From NCBI GenBank assembly GCA_944392185.1, contig CALXVW010000123.1, positions 1-15,768 of the forward strand: 15,768 bases of DNA. The letters run 5' to 3'. Below are positions 6,984 through 13,868 of the stretch, in pieces; within the stretch, counting starts at the first letter, position 1, and each line of letters begins with the position of its first letter. The stretch comes from an uncultured Alphaproteobacteria bacterium (GTDB lineage: Bacteria; Pseudomonadota; Alphaproteobacteria; RF32; CAG-239). The translations under genes and the position numbers were made by a program. The notes under the pieces were generated by a model, which saw only the letters and a list, made by a program, of their open reading frames with translations, did no database searches and had not been told where the DNA came from.

Positions 6984-9446
6984 TTAATTATTTTTTTGCA
7001 TAGCCGATAATTTTTTTCTCAGCAACTCTACGGCTTCCGGCGGTGTTTGAGCTTCTTTGACCGTTTGTTCCATTGGGCAAAGGTCGTCTTTGGCGCGGTT
7101 TAAGATCTCCGGAACAAGTTTGCCGTAGGTGGCCGGAATATGGTTTTCTTGCAATAGCTCTAGGGCGTCTTCACTCATGAGCTCGCCATATACGGTTCTG
7201 ACTTTGCCGTCTATGGCAATAAAAGCCGCGGCTCGGCCAATAACCTTGTCTATCAGAGAGCCGTCTTTTAATTCCTGTGGCCAATTGTCACGTAAATCCA
7301 GCAAGGGTTTTATTCCTTTGCCGTGTGCTTGTGCCACTATTTGATTATCTTTTACAACGACGGCAGAGGCATCGTCTTTTTTTATCAGTTCAATCGCTTG
7401 CTCATAGCCGGATGGGTGCGTATCAAGGTTTATCAGCTCATAATTTCTGGTGCCAAGTCCCATTTCCTCGGCATAATCCAACTGGTGCAGGCCCTCGCGG
7501 GTTAAAATTCGCTCTTTTAGGTCATGAAGCTCGGTTTCCGGCTGCTTCATCAACAAGTCTATTGAGGCTTGGTCCAGTGCGACAATGTCGGTTGAGGCCA
7601 AAATACCCAGATCTCTAATCTTAACCTCGGCAGCGGCGGTGCCCATACAGTCGCAATCTACCGACATGTTGCGCAAGACATTGATATAAGTAATCTTATC
7701 GCCGAAATGGTCAAGAGTGGCTTTGGCTGATTCAACCATATTTTCCATTAGCAAAGATTGGGTGGCATTCCACAAACTGTGCTCATCGGCGCCGTGGACC
7801 ATGGCCTTGCCGATTTTGCCGTCAGCATTGCCGATGGCGATGTTTTTAATAGAACCGCCGAAACCACCCATCGGATGCCCCTTAAAATGGGTTAAAACCA
7901 ACATGGAATCATAATCCAAAATCCCTTTGCCCATTGACATTTCTTTGAAATGGTTGCCGCCTTTTATTGGGAGCATTACGGTACCAAACTCATCCATAAT
8001 ATCAACCTTACAAAAATCCCAGCCGTTGATTTTTAGGGTTTGGCGGTGTTTTTCCGTGGTGTCGCGACCGCCTTCATACAGCGTATTGGTTTCTACCAAG
8101 TTGCTGTTGGGAATGAAGCTTTGAATAGCTTTGACCATCGGAACCGGCAAGATGTTGGGGCCGTGCGGCTCGCCGGAGTGCCATTTGATGGCGACTTTGC
8201 CTGAAATGTTTGGGTTTACTTTTTGGTAGATGTTTACTAAGGCCTCAGGAGTTAATTCTGAGGTGAAATAAACTTTGGCTTTTGATGCGTCATTTACATG
8301 TTGAACCATTTCCTCTTCTTCCTCCTCCTCAGATTGTGTGGCTTTGAGTTCTAAAACCGTTATCTCGGCCGGAGCCAGAAAACGCATTTGCGGTCCCCAT
8401 TGGCCGGCGCCTCTGGAGACATATATTTTGGCATCTGCATTTAATTCATACCAGCCGGCAACATAGGGAGCATGGGCATAGATGAAAAATACGAACGGAA
8501 AGATTTGACCACCGTGCGTGTGGCCTGATACTTCCAGGTCAAAAGGCGTGTCTTTGAAGTTGGCCGGTGTGTGCGACATCAAAATTTTGTATTGTTCGGG
8601 GGAGGCGGTGGCAAAGGTTTTGCCTAAGTCATATTTTTTGCCGCTTAAATAGCTTGAGTGAATATCTGGAATGCCGCCCAAATATAAATCCTTATCAACA
8701 CTTACGCCGCTGTTTTCCAGCAATTTGAAGCCTAAATCTTGCAGGGCCTTGGTTGTCTTGGTAAAATCATGGTAAAATTCGTGATTGCCGGAAACAAAAT
8801 ACACACCGTGCTTGGCTTTTAGTCCTTTCAATATGCTAAGTTGTTCGGCAACATGGGAAATGTCATCATCTATCATATCACCGATAAGCAAGATCAAATC
8901 CGGGTTTTGAGCGTTGGTCTTGTCAACAATTCCTTGGAGTTTTTTTAGTGATAAAGCACGATGCATATGTAAATCCGGCAGCAATACGATTTTTTTGTCT
9001 TGAGTGATTTTAGGGGAGGATACGCTGATATTTTTTAGGGAAGGAACTTTGGTGCCGTCATATAAGGCAACACCGCCGATAACCAAGGCCAGAGCTACTG
9101 TCAGCAGATTAATCATCATTAAGTGCGGAGAGGAGAGGGGCTTGAAGTTATTGGAAAATAATCTCAAAATTCCCCAGCAGAAATCGCGGATAACAGTCAG
9201 GCTGAACAAAATGACCATAGAGATGAACAAAAAGTATAAAATATAGCGGTAGGGAACAAAGAATTTGCCCAAGTATTCTTCAAAACGATATTCAGCCAGC
9301 ATGGGCAGACAGCCGATTAGGATGAAAACAGCTAGCCAAACCACTTTTAGCCAAGGGTTGGCCGAGGTGAAGGCGCAGTATCTTAAAAACAGCAAAACAG
9401 CGGCTAAACTGCCCAAAACAGAGGTGGTGACAGCGCATCCGAACAT
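6984..9446 (-). CDS. Membrane metallophosphoesterase - DUF362 - DUF1893 fusion protein
   Basis: An 820-aa protein with three joined modules. Four membrane helices lie within about residues 4-130. A calcineurin-like metallophosphoesterase (about 150-367, YkuE/YaeI type) follows, with metal-site residues DLH (158-160), GD (189-190), GNHE (220-223), His292 and GHTH (308-311). After a run of seven Glu at 373-379 comes a complete DUF362 domain (about 390-674, without the ferredoxin insert of some relatives but with a VDCDC motif). A TM1506/DUF1893 domain, deaminase-like in fold, closes the protein (about 679-814, with YGKLVP and LCPMEQ). The frame opens upstream at ATG 9485, but that codon overlaps the -10 box, so 9446 with GGGAG 8 nt upstream is the first usable start. 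MPE proteins of this type hydrolyse phosphoesters at the membrane; DUF362 and DUF1893 roles are unknown. The MerR-type promoter ties it to the redox operon. Confidence 0.88.
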   Translation of the reverse strand: MFGCAVTTSVLGSLAAVLLFLRYCAFTSANPWLKVVWLAVFILIGCLPMLAEYRFEEYLGKFFVPYRYILYFLFISMVILFSLTVIRDFCWGILRLFSNNFKPLSSPHLMMINLLTVALALVIGGVALYDGTKVPSLKNISVSSPKITQDKKIVLLPDLHMHRALSLKKLQGIVDKTNAQNPDLILLIGDMIDDDISHVAEQLSILKGLKAKHGVYFVSGNHEFYHDFTKTTKALQDLGFKLLENSGVSVDKDLYLGGIPDIHSSYLSGKKYDLGKTFATASPEQYKILMSHTPANFKDTPFDLEVSGHTHGGQIFPFVFFIYAHAPYVAGWYELNADAKIYVSRGAGQWGPQMRFLAPAEITVLELKATQSEEEEEEEMVQHVNDASKAKVYFTSELTPEALVNIYQKVNPNISGKVAIKWHSGEPHGPNILPVPMVKAIQSFIPNSNLVETNTLYEGGRDTTEKHRQTLKINGWDFCKVDIMDEFGTVMLPIKGGNHFKEMSMGKGILDYDSMLVLTHFKGHPMGGFGGSIKNIAIGNADGKIGKAMVHGADEHSLWNATQSLLMENMVESAKATLDHFGDKITYINVLRNMSVDCDCMGTAAAEVKIRDLGILASTDIVALDQASIDLLMKQPETELHDLKERILTREGLHQLDYAEEMGLGTRNYELINLDTHPSGYEQAIELIKKDDASAVVVKDNQIVAQAHGKGIKPLLDLRDNWPQELKDGSLIDKVIGRAAAFIAIDGKVRTVYGELMSEDALELLQENHIPATYGKLVPEILNRAKDDLCPMEQTVKEAQTPPEAVELLRKKLSAMQKNN
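8310..8331 (-). promoter_or_regulatory. Possible internal ribosome site within the fusion gene
   Basis: The codons for the seven-Glu linker read as a purine-rich GAGGAGGAGG...GAGGAA tract directly before an in-frame ATG (8309-8307). This contains perfect Shine-Dalgarno matches at usable distances, and that ATG is the point where stand-alone DUF362 proteins normally begin. It could yield a separate 441-aa DUF362-DUF1893 protein besides the full fusion. Use of the site is inferred. Confidence 0.4.
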
Positions 9447-9454
9447 AATGGCAA

Positions 9455-9459
9455 CTCCC
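9455..9459 (-). promoter_or_regulatory. Ribosome site that sets the fusion gene start at 9446
   Basis: GGGAG on the minus strand, 8 nt before ATG 9446. The upstream in-frame ATG codons at 9485 and 9476 lie at or before the predicted transcription start (about 9474) and so cannot be used from the promoter at 9481-9511. Confidence 0.7.
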
Positions 9460-9480
9460 GAAAAATTAAAGAACATACTT

Positions 9481-9511
9481 ATCATAATCTTTAGAGGGTA
9501 CTCTAAGTCAA
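9481..9511 (-). promoter_or_regulatory. Second MerR-type promoter/operator, upstream of the fusion gene
   Basis: Minus-strand TTGACT (9511-9506), a 19-bp spacer and TATGAT (9486-9481). The dyad TTAGAG-N4-CTCTAA (9491-9506) occupies the spacer. The 26 bases 9486-9511 match 2522-2547 at 23 positions; all three differences fall in the central four bases between half-sites. This predicts control by the MerR-family protein encoded at 2608-3042. Confidence 0.82.
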
Positions 9512-9572
9512 GAGTTTATTTTAAATTTTTCGAGCGGGTTTGCCTGCGACAAAAAATGACGTGGATAGGGCT

Positions 9573-9578
9573 TATAAT
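9573..9578 (+). promoter_or_regulatory. Candidate -10 box for the AAA-WYL-nuclease cluster
   Basis: A perfect TATAAT lies 29 nt before the ATG at 9608, with AAAGGAG (9594-9600) in between as ribosome site. No good -35 hexamer is found 16-18 bp upstream, so a weak or activator-dependent promoter is likely. The WYL regulator in the cluster is a natural candidate for acting here, by inference. Confidence 0.45.
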
Positions 9579-9607
9579 AAATTTGTAAAAGCGAAAGGAG
9601 CCGATTT

Positions 9608-11626
9608 ATGGAAAATTTTGAGCAATATAAAATGTTATCGTACTTAAGCAATGCTCTGAAAAACAAAAAATTTTTTAAGGAGCGGTTAGCCAATGTTTAT
9701 GATTGGTATGATTCCCAAGGTAAAGATATTATTGGCTACCAATGGGTGAGCAAAACAGAAGAAAACAAAGGTCTGGATTTTAAGGATATAATTCGCGGCA
9801 AGAAAAAATTGGCCTATCAACGTGGAGAAAAGTTTATTGAATTTCTTGATAAGAAGGTTAACACCTTATCTAAAAGTTCAGCCTCAATTTTTGAAAAACG
9901 TCTCGGCTATGTCGCAGAGCTTTTGGAGTTATCATCAGCAGAGCAAAATTTATACGGCTTTTTGGCCCGTGTGAAAATGGATGAGAATTTTGAAGATATG
10001 AACCGCGATGTCGGCGGAATAAACAATAAGTTAAAATCAACCGCTTCTTGTTTCTTGGGGCTTACACAATATAAAATTGAAGAATTGTCCGACAAAAAAT
10101 CTCCTTTGTTCCAATTTGGGTTAATTGAAAGTGATTATAACGGCGATGTTTGCGCTTCTGATTTAACAATCAAGTTGCTTTCTCAAAATATTTGTAATAT
10201 TGCCGATATTAAAAATGTTATCTTGGGAGAGAGGTGCAAGGCACAATTAGAGTGGAGGGATTTTTCCTATTTGGCAGAAAAAGATTTTTGTGTGCGCATT
10301 TTGAAAAGCTCCATAAAAAATAAGGAAAAGGGCGTTAATTTTCTTTTCTATGGCGAACCGGGGACCGGAAAAACAGAGTTTGCAAAAACATTGGCCGATA
10401 AAATCGGGGCGGAACTCTATACCATCGGGGAAAATTTTGAAGATAAGGAGCGTAAAGAAATTTTAAATTTGGCTTATTCCGTTTTATTAAAAGATAATAA
10501 TGTTTGCTTATTGATTGATGAAGCTGATGATTTCTTGGGGCCTGATTATTTTGGCTTTTTAAAGAAAAAAAACGATAACAAACTTTATATAAACCGTTTG
10601 CTCGAAAATAATAAAACTCCGGCAATTTGGATTATCAACTCAATAGAGGGAATTGATAAATCTTATTTGCGCCGTTTTACTTATGCCCTCAATTTTAGCA
10701 AGCCCAATCTTAAAATCAGAACCGAAATGTGGCAAAAAAGTCTCAAGGCATATGATTTGCCGGCTGATAAAAAAATTGCCGAGGAATTTGCCGTACAATA
10801 TAAACTTTCTCCGTCTTTTATCAGTGCGGCCGTTAAAACCGCTCGGTTGGCTGAAGGGGGATTGGAAGAAGTCAAACAAAGCCTCTGTTCTTTGGAAAAA
10901 GCCTATAATAACGGGCGATATATTCAGTTCCAGTCTAAACATCAAACTCCTTTTAATCTTAAACTGCTTAATACAGATACGGATTTAAATCTTTTGACAG
11001 AGAAAATTAAAAAACTTGAGCAGCGTGGTTTTTCTTTGTGCCTGTATGGTGTTTCAGGTACGGGAAAATCTGCCTATGGAGAGTATTTGGCCGAGGTGCT
11101 CAAAATGCCGGTTGTTAAGAAAAAATGCTCGGATTTATTATCTATGTGGGTTGGCGGAACAGAGCAAAATATTGCTGCCGCATTTCAAGAAGGGCGCGAA
11201 AACCAGGCTGTTTTGATTTTTGATGAGGCAGATAGCTTTTTGCAAGACAGAACAACCGCTTTTCGGTCTTGGGAGGTAACTCAGGTCAATGAAATGTTGA
11301 CGCAAATGGAAAATTATGCTTATCCGTTTGTTTGTACCACAAATCTTATGAATAGTTTGGACAAAGCCAGCTTGCGCCGCTTTACCTTTAAGGTGGCCTA
11401 TAATTATATGACACCGGAGCAGGCAAGTTTGGCTTTTAAACATTTTTTTAATATTCCCAATGTAGATTTATCTTATCTGAATTCTTTGACTCCCGGAGAT
11501 TTTGCCGTGGTTAGAAAAAAAGCAGAAATCTTGGGGTTTCTGGATGATGCCAAAGAGCTAACCAAAATGCTTGAGGCTGAACAACAAAATAAAGCACCGG
11601 TGCAACGGAAAATCGGTTTCTTGTAA
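9608..11626 (+). CDS. Protein with two tandem AAA+ ATPase domains
   Basis: A 672-aa cytosolic ATPase. Residues 1 to about 235 form a largely helical N-terminal region that I do not recognise. AAA domain 1 has Walker A GEPGTGKT (249-256), Walker B CLLIDEAD (300-307), sensor-1 Asn344 and arginine-finger region RR 355-356. AAA domain 2 has Walker A GVSGTGKS (481-488), Walker B LIFDEAD (536-542), sensor-1 Asn579 and RR 590-591. Both sites look intact. The layout is of the SpoVK/Cdc48-like class (COG0464) of remodelling ATPases, which usually form rings. It begins a plus-strand cluster and is followed after 46 nt by the WYL gene. The start is supported by AAAGGAG 7 nt upstream. The substrate is unknown; linkage to two nucleases suggests remodelling of a nucleoprotein or of the nucleases. 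Confidence 0.88.
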   Translation: MENFEQYKMLSYLSNALKNKKFFKERLANVYDWYDSQGKDIIGYQWVSKTEENKGLDFKDIIRGKKKLAYQRGEKFIEFLDKKVNTLSKSSASIFEKRLGYVAELLELSSAEQNLYGFLARVKMDENFEDMNRDVGGINNKLKSTASCFLGLTQYKIEELSDKKSPLFQFGLIESDYNGDVCASDLTIKLLSQNICNIADIKNVILGERCKAQLEWRDFSYLAEKDFCVRILKSSIKNKEKGVNFLFYGEPGTGKTEFAKTLADKIGAELYTIGENFEDKERKEILNLAYSVLLKDNNVCLLIDEADDFLGPDYFGFLKKKNDNKLYINRLLENNKTPAIWIINSIEGIDKSYLRRFTYALNFSKPNLKIRTEMWQKSLKAYDLPADKKIAEEFAVQYKLSPSFISAAVKTARLAEGGLEEVKQSLCSLEKAYNNGRYIQFQSKHQTPFNLKLLNTDTDLNLLTEKIKKLEQRGFSLCLYGVSGTGKSAYGEYLAEVLKMPVVKKKCSDLLSMWVGGTEQNIAAAFQEGRENQAVLIFDEADSFLQDRTTAFRSWEVTQVNEMLTQMENYAYPFVCTTNLMNSLDKASLRRFTFKVAYNYMTPEQASLAFKHFFNIPNVDLSYLNSLTPGDFAVVRKKAEILGFLDDAKELTKMLEAEQQNKAPVQRKIGFL

Positions 11627-11672
11627 TGAAATACTTTGAAGCGGAGTTGTTGTTTGGGGAGTGTAAAAAAAC

Positions 11673-12629
11673 ATGGCATACGAGAAAACACATGATTTGC
11701 TTGATCTGGCAATTTGGATGCAATCAACCAGAGAAGGAATCTCTTTAAACGAAATTGCCGATAAATATCAGGTGTCTCGCCGGACGGCAGAACGTATGCG
11801 CGATATGATTGTTTCTCAGTTTCCTCAAGTTGAAGAAGTTGTCGGTGAAAATAATCAAAAACGCTGGTATATTCCACAGGGAACACTTAAAGATTTTATA
11901 TCTTTCTCCGCAGAGGAACTCTCGGTTTTGGAAACGGCCAGAGAGCTTTTTGACAATAAACAAATGGCCGATAAGAGAAATGTTTTGGATAAAGTGATTA
12001 CCAAAATCCGTGCTGGTATCAGGCCGGATGTCTTTCGCAAAATCGAACCTGATGCCGAGGCTCTGCTTGAGGCGGAAGGATTTATCTGCCGCCCCGGGCC
12101 AAAATTGGTGATTGATGAAAATATTATCTCTCAAATTCGGTTGGCCATTTTGCAATGTCATCAAATCAAAATAAAATATTATAATAAAAATACCAAAAAA
12201 ATCAGCATAAACACTCTTAATCCCTATGGCTTTTTATACGGGGAGCGAAACCATTATCTGGTGGCGCATCATGCCGATGGTTTTTTTGGTAATGAGGTGC
12301 ACAATTTTATTTTGAGCAATATTAAAGATGTGGAAATCTTAAACCAAGTGATTGTTAATTTGCCGGGATTTAATTTGCAAAAATATGCCGAGGAAGCTTT
12401 TGGCGCATTCCACGAAAAACCTTTTGAAGTTGAATGGTTGTTTGATGCCGAGGTAGCCGATGATGCCGCACAATATATCTTTCATCCGTCTCAGAAAATG
12501 CTTAGGAATAAAGACGGAACTCTGACCGTTAAGTTTAAAGCCGGCGGAAAATTGGAAATGGATTGGCACCTTTATACCTGGGGAAATCACGTTAAAGTGA
12601 TTAAACCAACGGATTGGAATAAGGAGTAA
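11673..12629 (+). CDS. HTH-WYL domain transcriptional regulator
   Basis: A 318-aa regulator. An N-terminal winged helix-turn-helix (about 10-65, core SLNEIADKYQVSRRTAERMR) is followed by a WYL domain (about 150-225), in which the name motif appears as HYL (194-196) within NPYGFLYGERNHYLVAHH. A C-terminal WCX-type segment closes the protein (about 250-313, with HLYTWGNHVKVIKP). WYL domains are thought to bind nucleic-acid or nucleotide ligands and frequently control phage-defence loci. GGGGAG 11 nt upstream serves as ribosome site. Its last codons contain the AAGGAG used by the next gene 3 nt on. It probably controls this cluster, perhaps at 9573-9607; no operator dyad was identified. Confidence 0.92.
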   Translation: MAYEKTHDLLDLAIWMQSTREGISLNEIADKYQVSRRTAERMRDMIVSQFPQVEEVVGENNQKRWYIPQGTLKDFISFSAEELSVLETARELFDNKQMADKRNVLDKVITKIRAGIRPDVFRKIEPDAEALLEAEGFICRPGPKLVIDENIISQIRLAILQCHQIKIKYYNKNTKKISINTLNPYGFLYGERNHYLVAHHADGFFGNEVHNFILSNIKDVEILNQVIVNLPGFNLQKYAEEAFGAFHEKPFEVEWLFDAEVADDAAQYIFHPSQKMLRNKDGTLTVKFKAGGKLEMDWHLYTWGNHVKVIKPTDWNKE

Positions 12630-12632
12630 ATT

Positions 12633-13868
12633 ATGACAAGGCTTAAGGGGAATGAGGCGTTTTTATGTATTAATCAATGTGTTAATATTTTTGATATTGT
12701 TTCTTGCAAAGAGCAGCAAGCCTCAGAACTTATTGCGTGGTTGTTCGATCCCCTGGAATCTCACGGTTTGGGTAAAGATTTTTTTGCCGCGTTTCTTGAT
12801 GTTCTTTCTTCTGATTCTTCCGAATGTTCATCTATTTATGGCTGGCAGTATGAAAACAGGAGGATTAAGGCGGTAAGAAAAGAAAAAGAAGCTTTGAAGA
12901 ATGCCTATGACGATGTTGTTATTCAAAAAGAGTATTGGATTGAAACCGGAGAAAAGGAAAATCGTGTGGATATTTTGCTTTGTTTAGAAAAAGCACACAC
13001 TCTTTTTGTGATTGAAAATAAATACGGAGCTAAAGAGCATAACGGGCAAACACGTAAATATTATAAGTATTTTTCTAAGGCGGCCTATAAAAATTATGCC
13101 ATTTTTTATGTTTATTTGGATGTTTATGATTTTTACGGCAAAGGTGGTCATTCTTTGGCAGATTCATCCCACTGGAAAAAAATTGATTATGATTGGATTA
13201 TTGATTTTTTGAGCGTATACAAGAAGAAAGTAAAGAATAAAGCGGTTTCTAAAATTCTTCATGATATTTATATAGAATTTAGCGGAAATTATGAGGATGA
13301 AAAATATTTTTCCCCGTATTTTGAACTGTCAGCTAAAGAATTAAGTGTTTATAAGGGAACCGGGCTTGATCGTTATGAAATTATTTCAAAAAACAATAGG
13401 ATTAAGACAAAAAAACGTCACTTTTATAATTATCGTGGCTTTTATGATTCAATAAACGGGGGATCTTTTTGGGAGAAATATCTCAGTATTAGTGATAATA
13501 TTTATCTATGTGGACGTAAGAAATTTGTATGTGATATTAAACGTACCAGAATGTTTTTAACGCCTATAAAAATTTATGATAACTTTAGAAACTTTGTTGA
13601 TAATCATACTCAAATTCGGGGACTTGACTGGCCAATATATTGCACCTTATCTTACGATGGCAATAAGGTGAATTATTGTCTTGAAGCTCATAAAAAAGAT
13701 CTTCAGTATTTTGATAATTTGGATGAGTCGATTAAACAATTGAAAGCTAAAAAAATATCAGGCTCTTCCGATTTGGTACAACTTTCAAAAAATTTGGATG
13801 ATTTTTTGAATAAGTATTCCGGTGTATTCAAAACTATACAAAAGGCAAAATATAATGAAGCTTTCTAA
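12633..13868 (+). CDS. PD-(D/E)XK nuclease superfamily protein (PDDEXK_4-like)
   Basis: A 411-aa protein. The N-terminal part (about 20-200) carries a nuclease core: Glu32 in QASELIAWLFDP followed by HGLG, then Asp113 (RVDILL), Glu128-x-Lys130 (FVIENKYGAKE) and Gln139 (NGQTRKYYKY). This order fits the PDDEXK_4 family (PF14281), often found in defence and accessory loci. The C-terminal half (about 205-411) shows no domain I recognise; it is Tyr/Lys-rich and may bind DNA or a partner. The ATG lies 3 nt after the WYL stop, with AAGGAG upstream, so expression is coupled. It overlaps the next gene by 14 nt. Activity is inferred from motifs. Confidence 0.82.
   Translation: MTRLKGNEAFLCINQCVNIFDIVSCKEQQASELIAWLFDPLESHGLGKDFFAAFLDVLSSDSSECSSIYGWQYENRRIKAVRKEKEALKNAYDDVVIQKEYWIETGEKENRVDILLCLEKAHTLFVIENKYGAKEHNGQTRKYYKYFSKAAYKNYAIFYVYLDVYDFYGKGGHSLADSSHWKKIDYDWIIDFLSVYKKKVKNKAVSKILHDIYIEFSGNYEDEKYFSPYFELSAKELSVYKGTGLDRYEIISKNNRIKTKKRHFYNYRGFYDSINGGSFWEKYLSISDNIYLCGRKKFVCDIKRTRMFLTPIKIYDNFRNFVDNHTQIRGLDWPIYCTLSYDGNKVNYCLEAHKKDLQYFDNLDESIKQLKAKKISGSSDLVQLSKNLDDFLNKYSGVFKTIQKAKYNEAF
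13841..13845 (+). promoter_or_regulatory. Ribosome site that favours the start at 13855
   Basis: AAAGG lies 9 nt before ATG 13855, inside the end of the preceding nuclease gene. The upstream in-frame GTG (13822) would add eleven residues with no family character, whereas MKLSKSDYMLG is typical of family N-termini. Confidence 0.6.

Noticed and set aside
9486..9511. The second MerR site also controlling the AAA cluster on the plus strand
   Set aside because: The -35/-10 pair with the 19-bp spacer reads only on the minus strand, and the candidate -10 of the AAA gene is about 60 nt away, outside the usual MerR activation geometry.
10335..10945. Minus-strand frames opposite the AAA ATPase
   Set aside because: They are shadows of the strongly supported plus-strand gene, without ribosome sites or recognisable domains.
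13822..13854. GTG at 13822 as start of the DUF2779 protein
   Set aside because: It has no ribosome site, and the added residues are out of character with the family; ATG 13855 has AAAGG 9 nt upstream.
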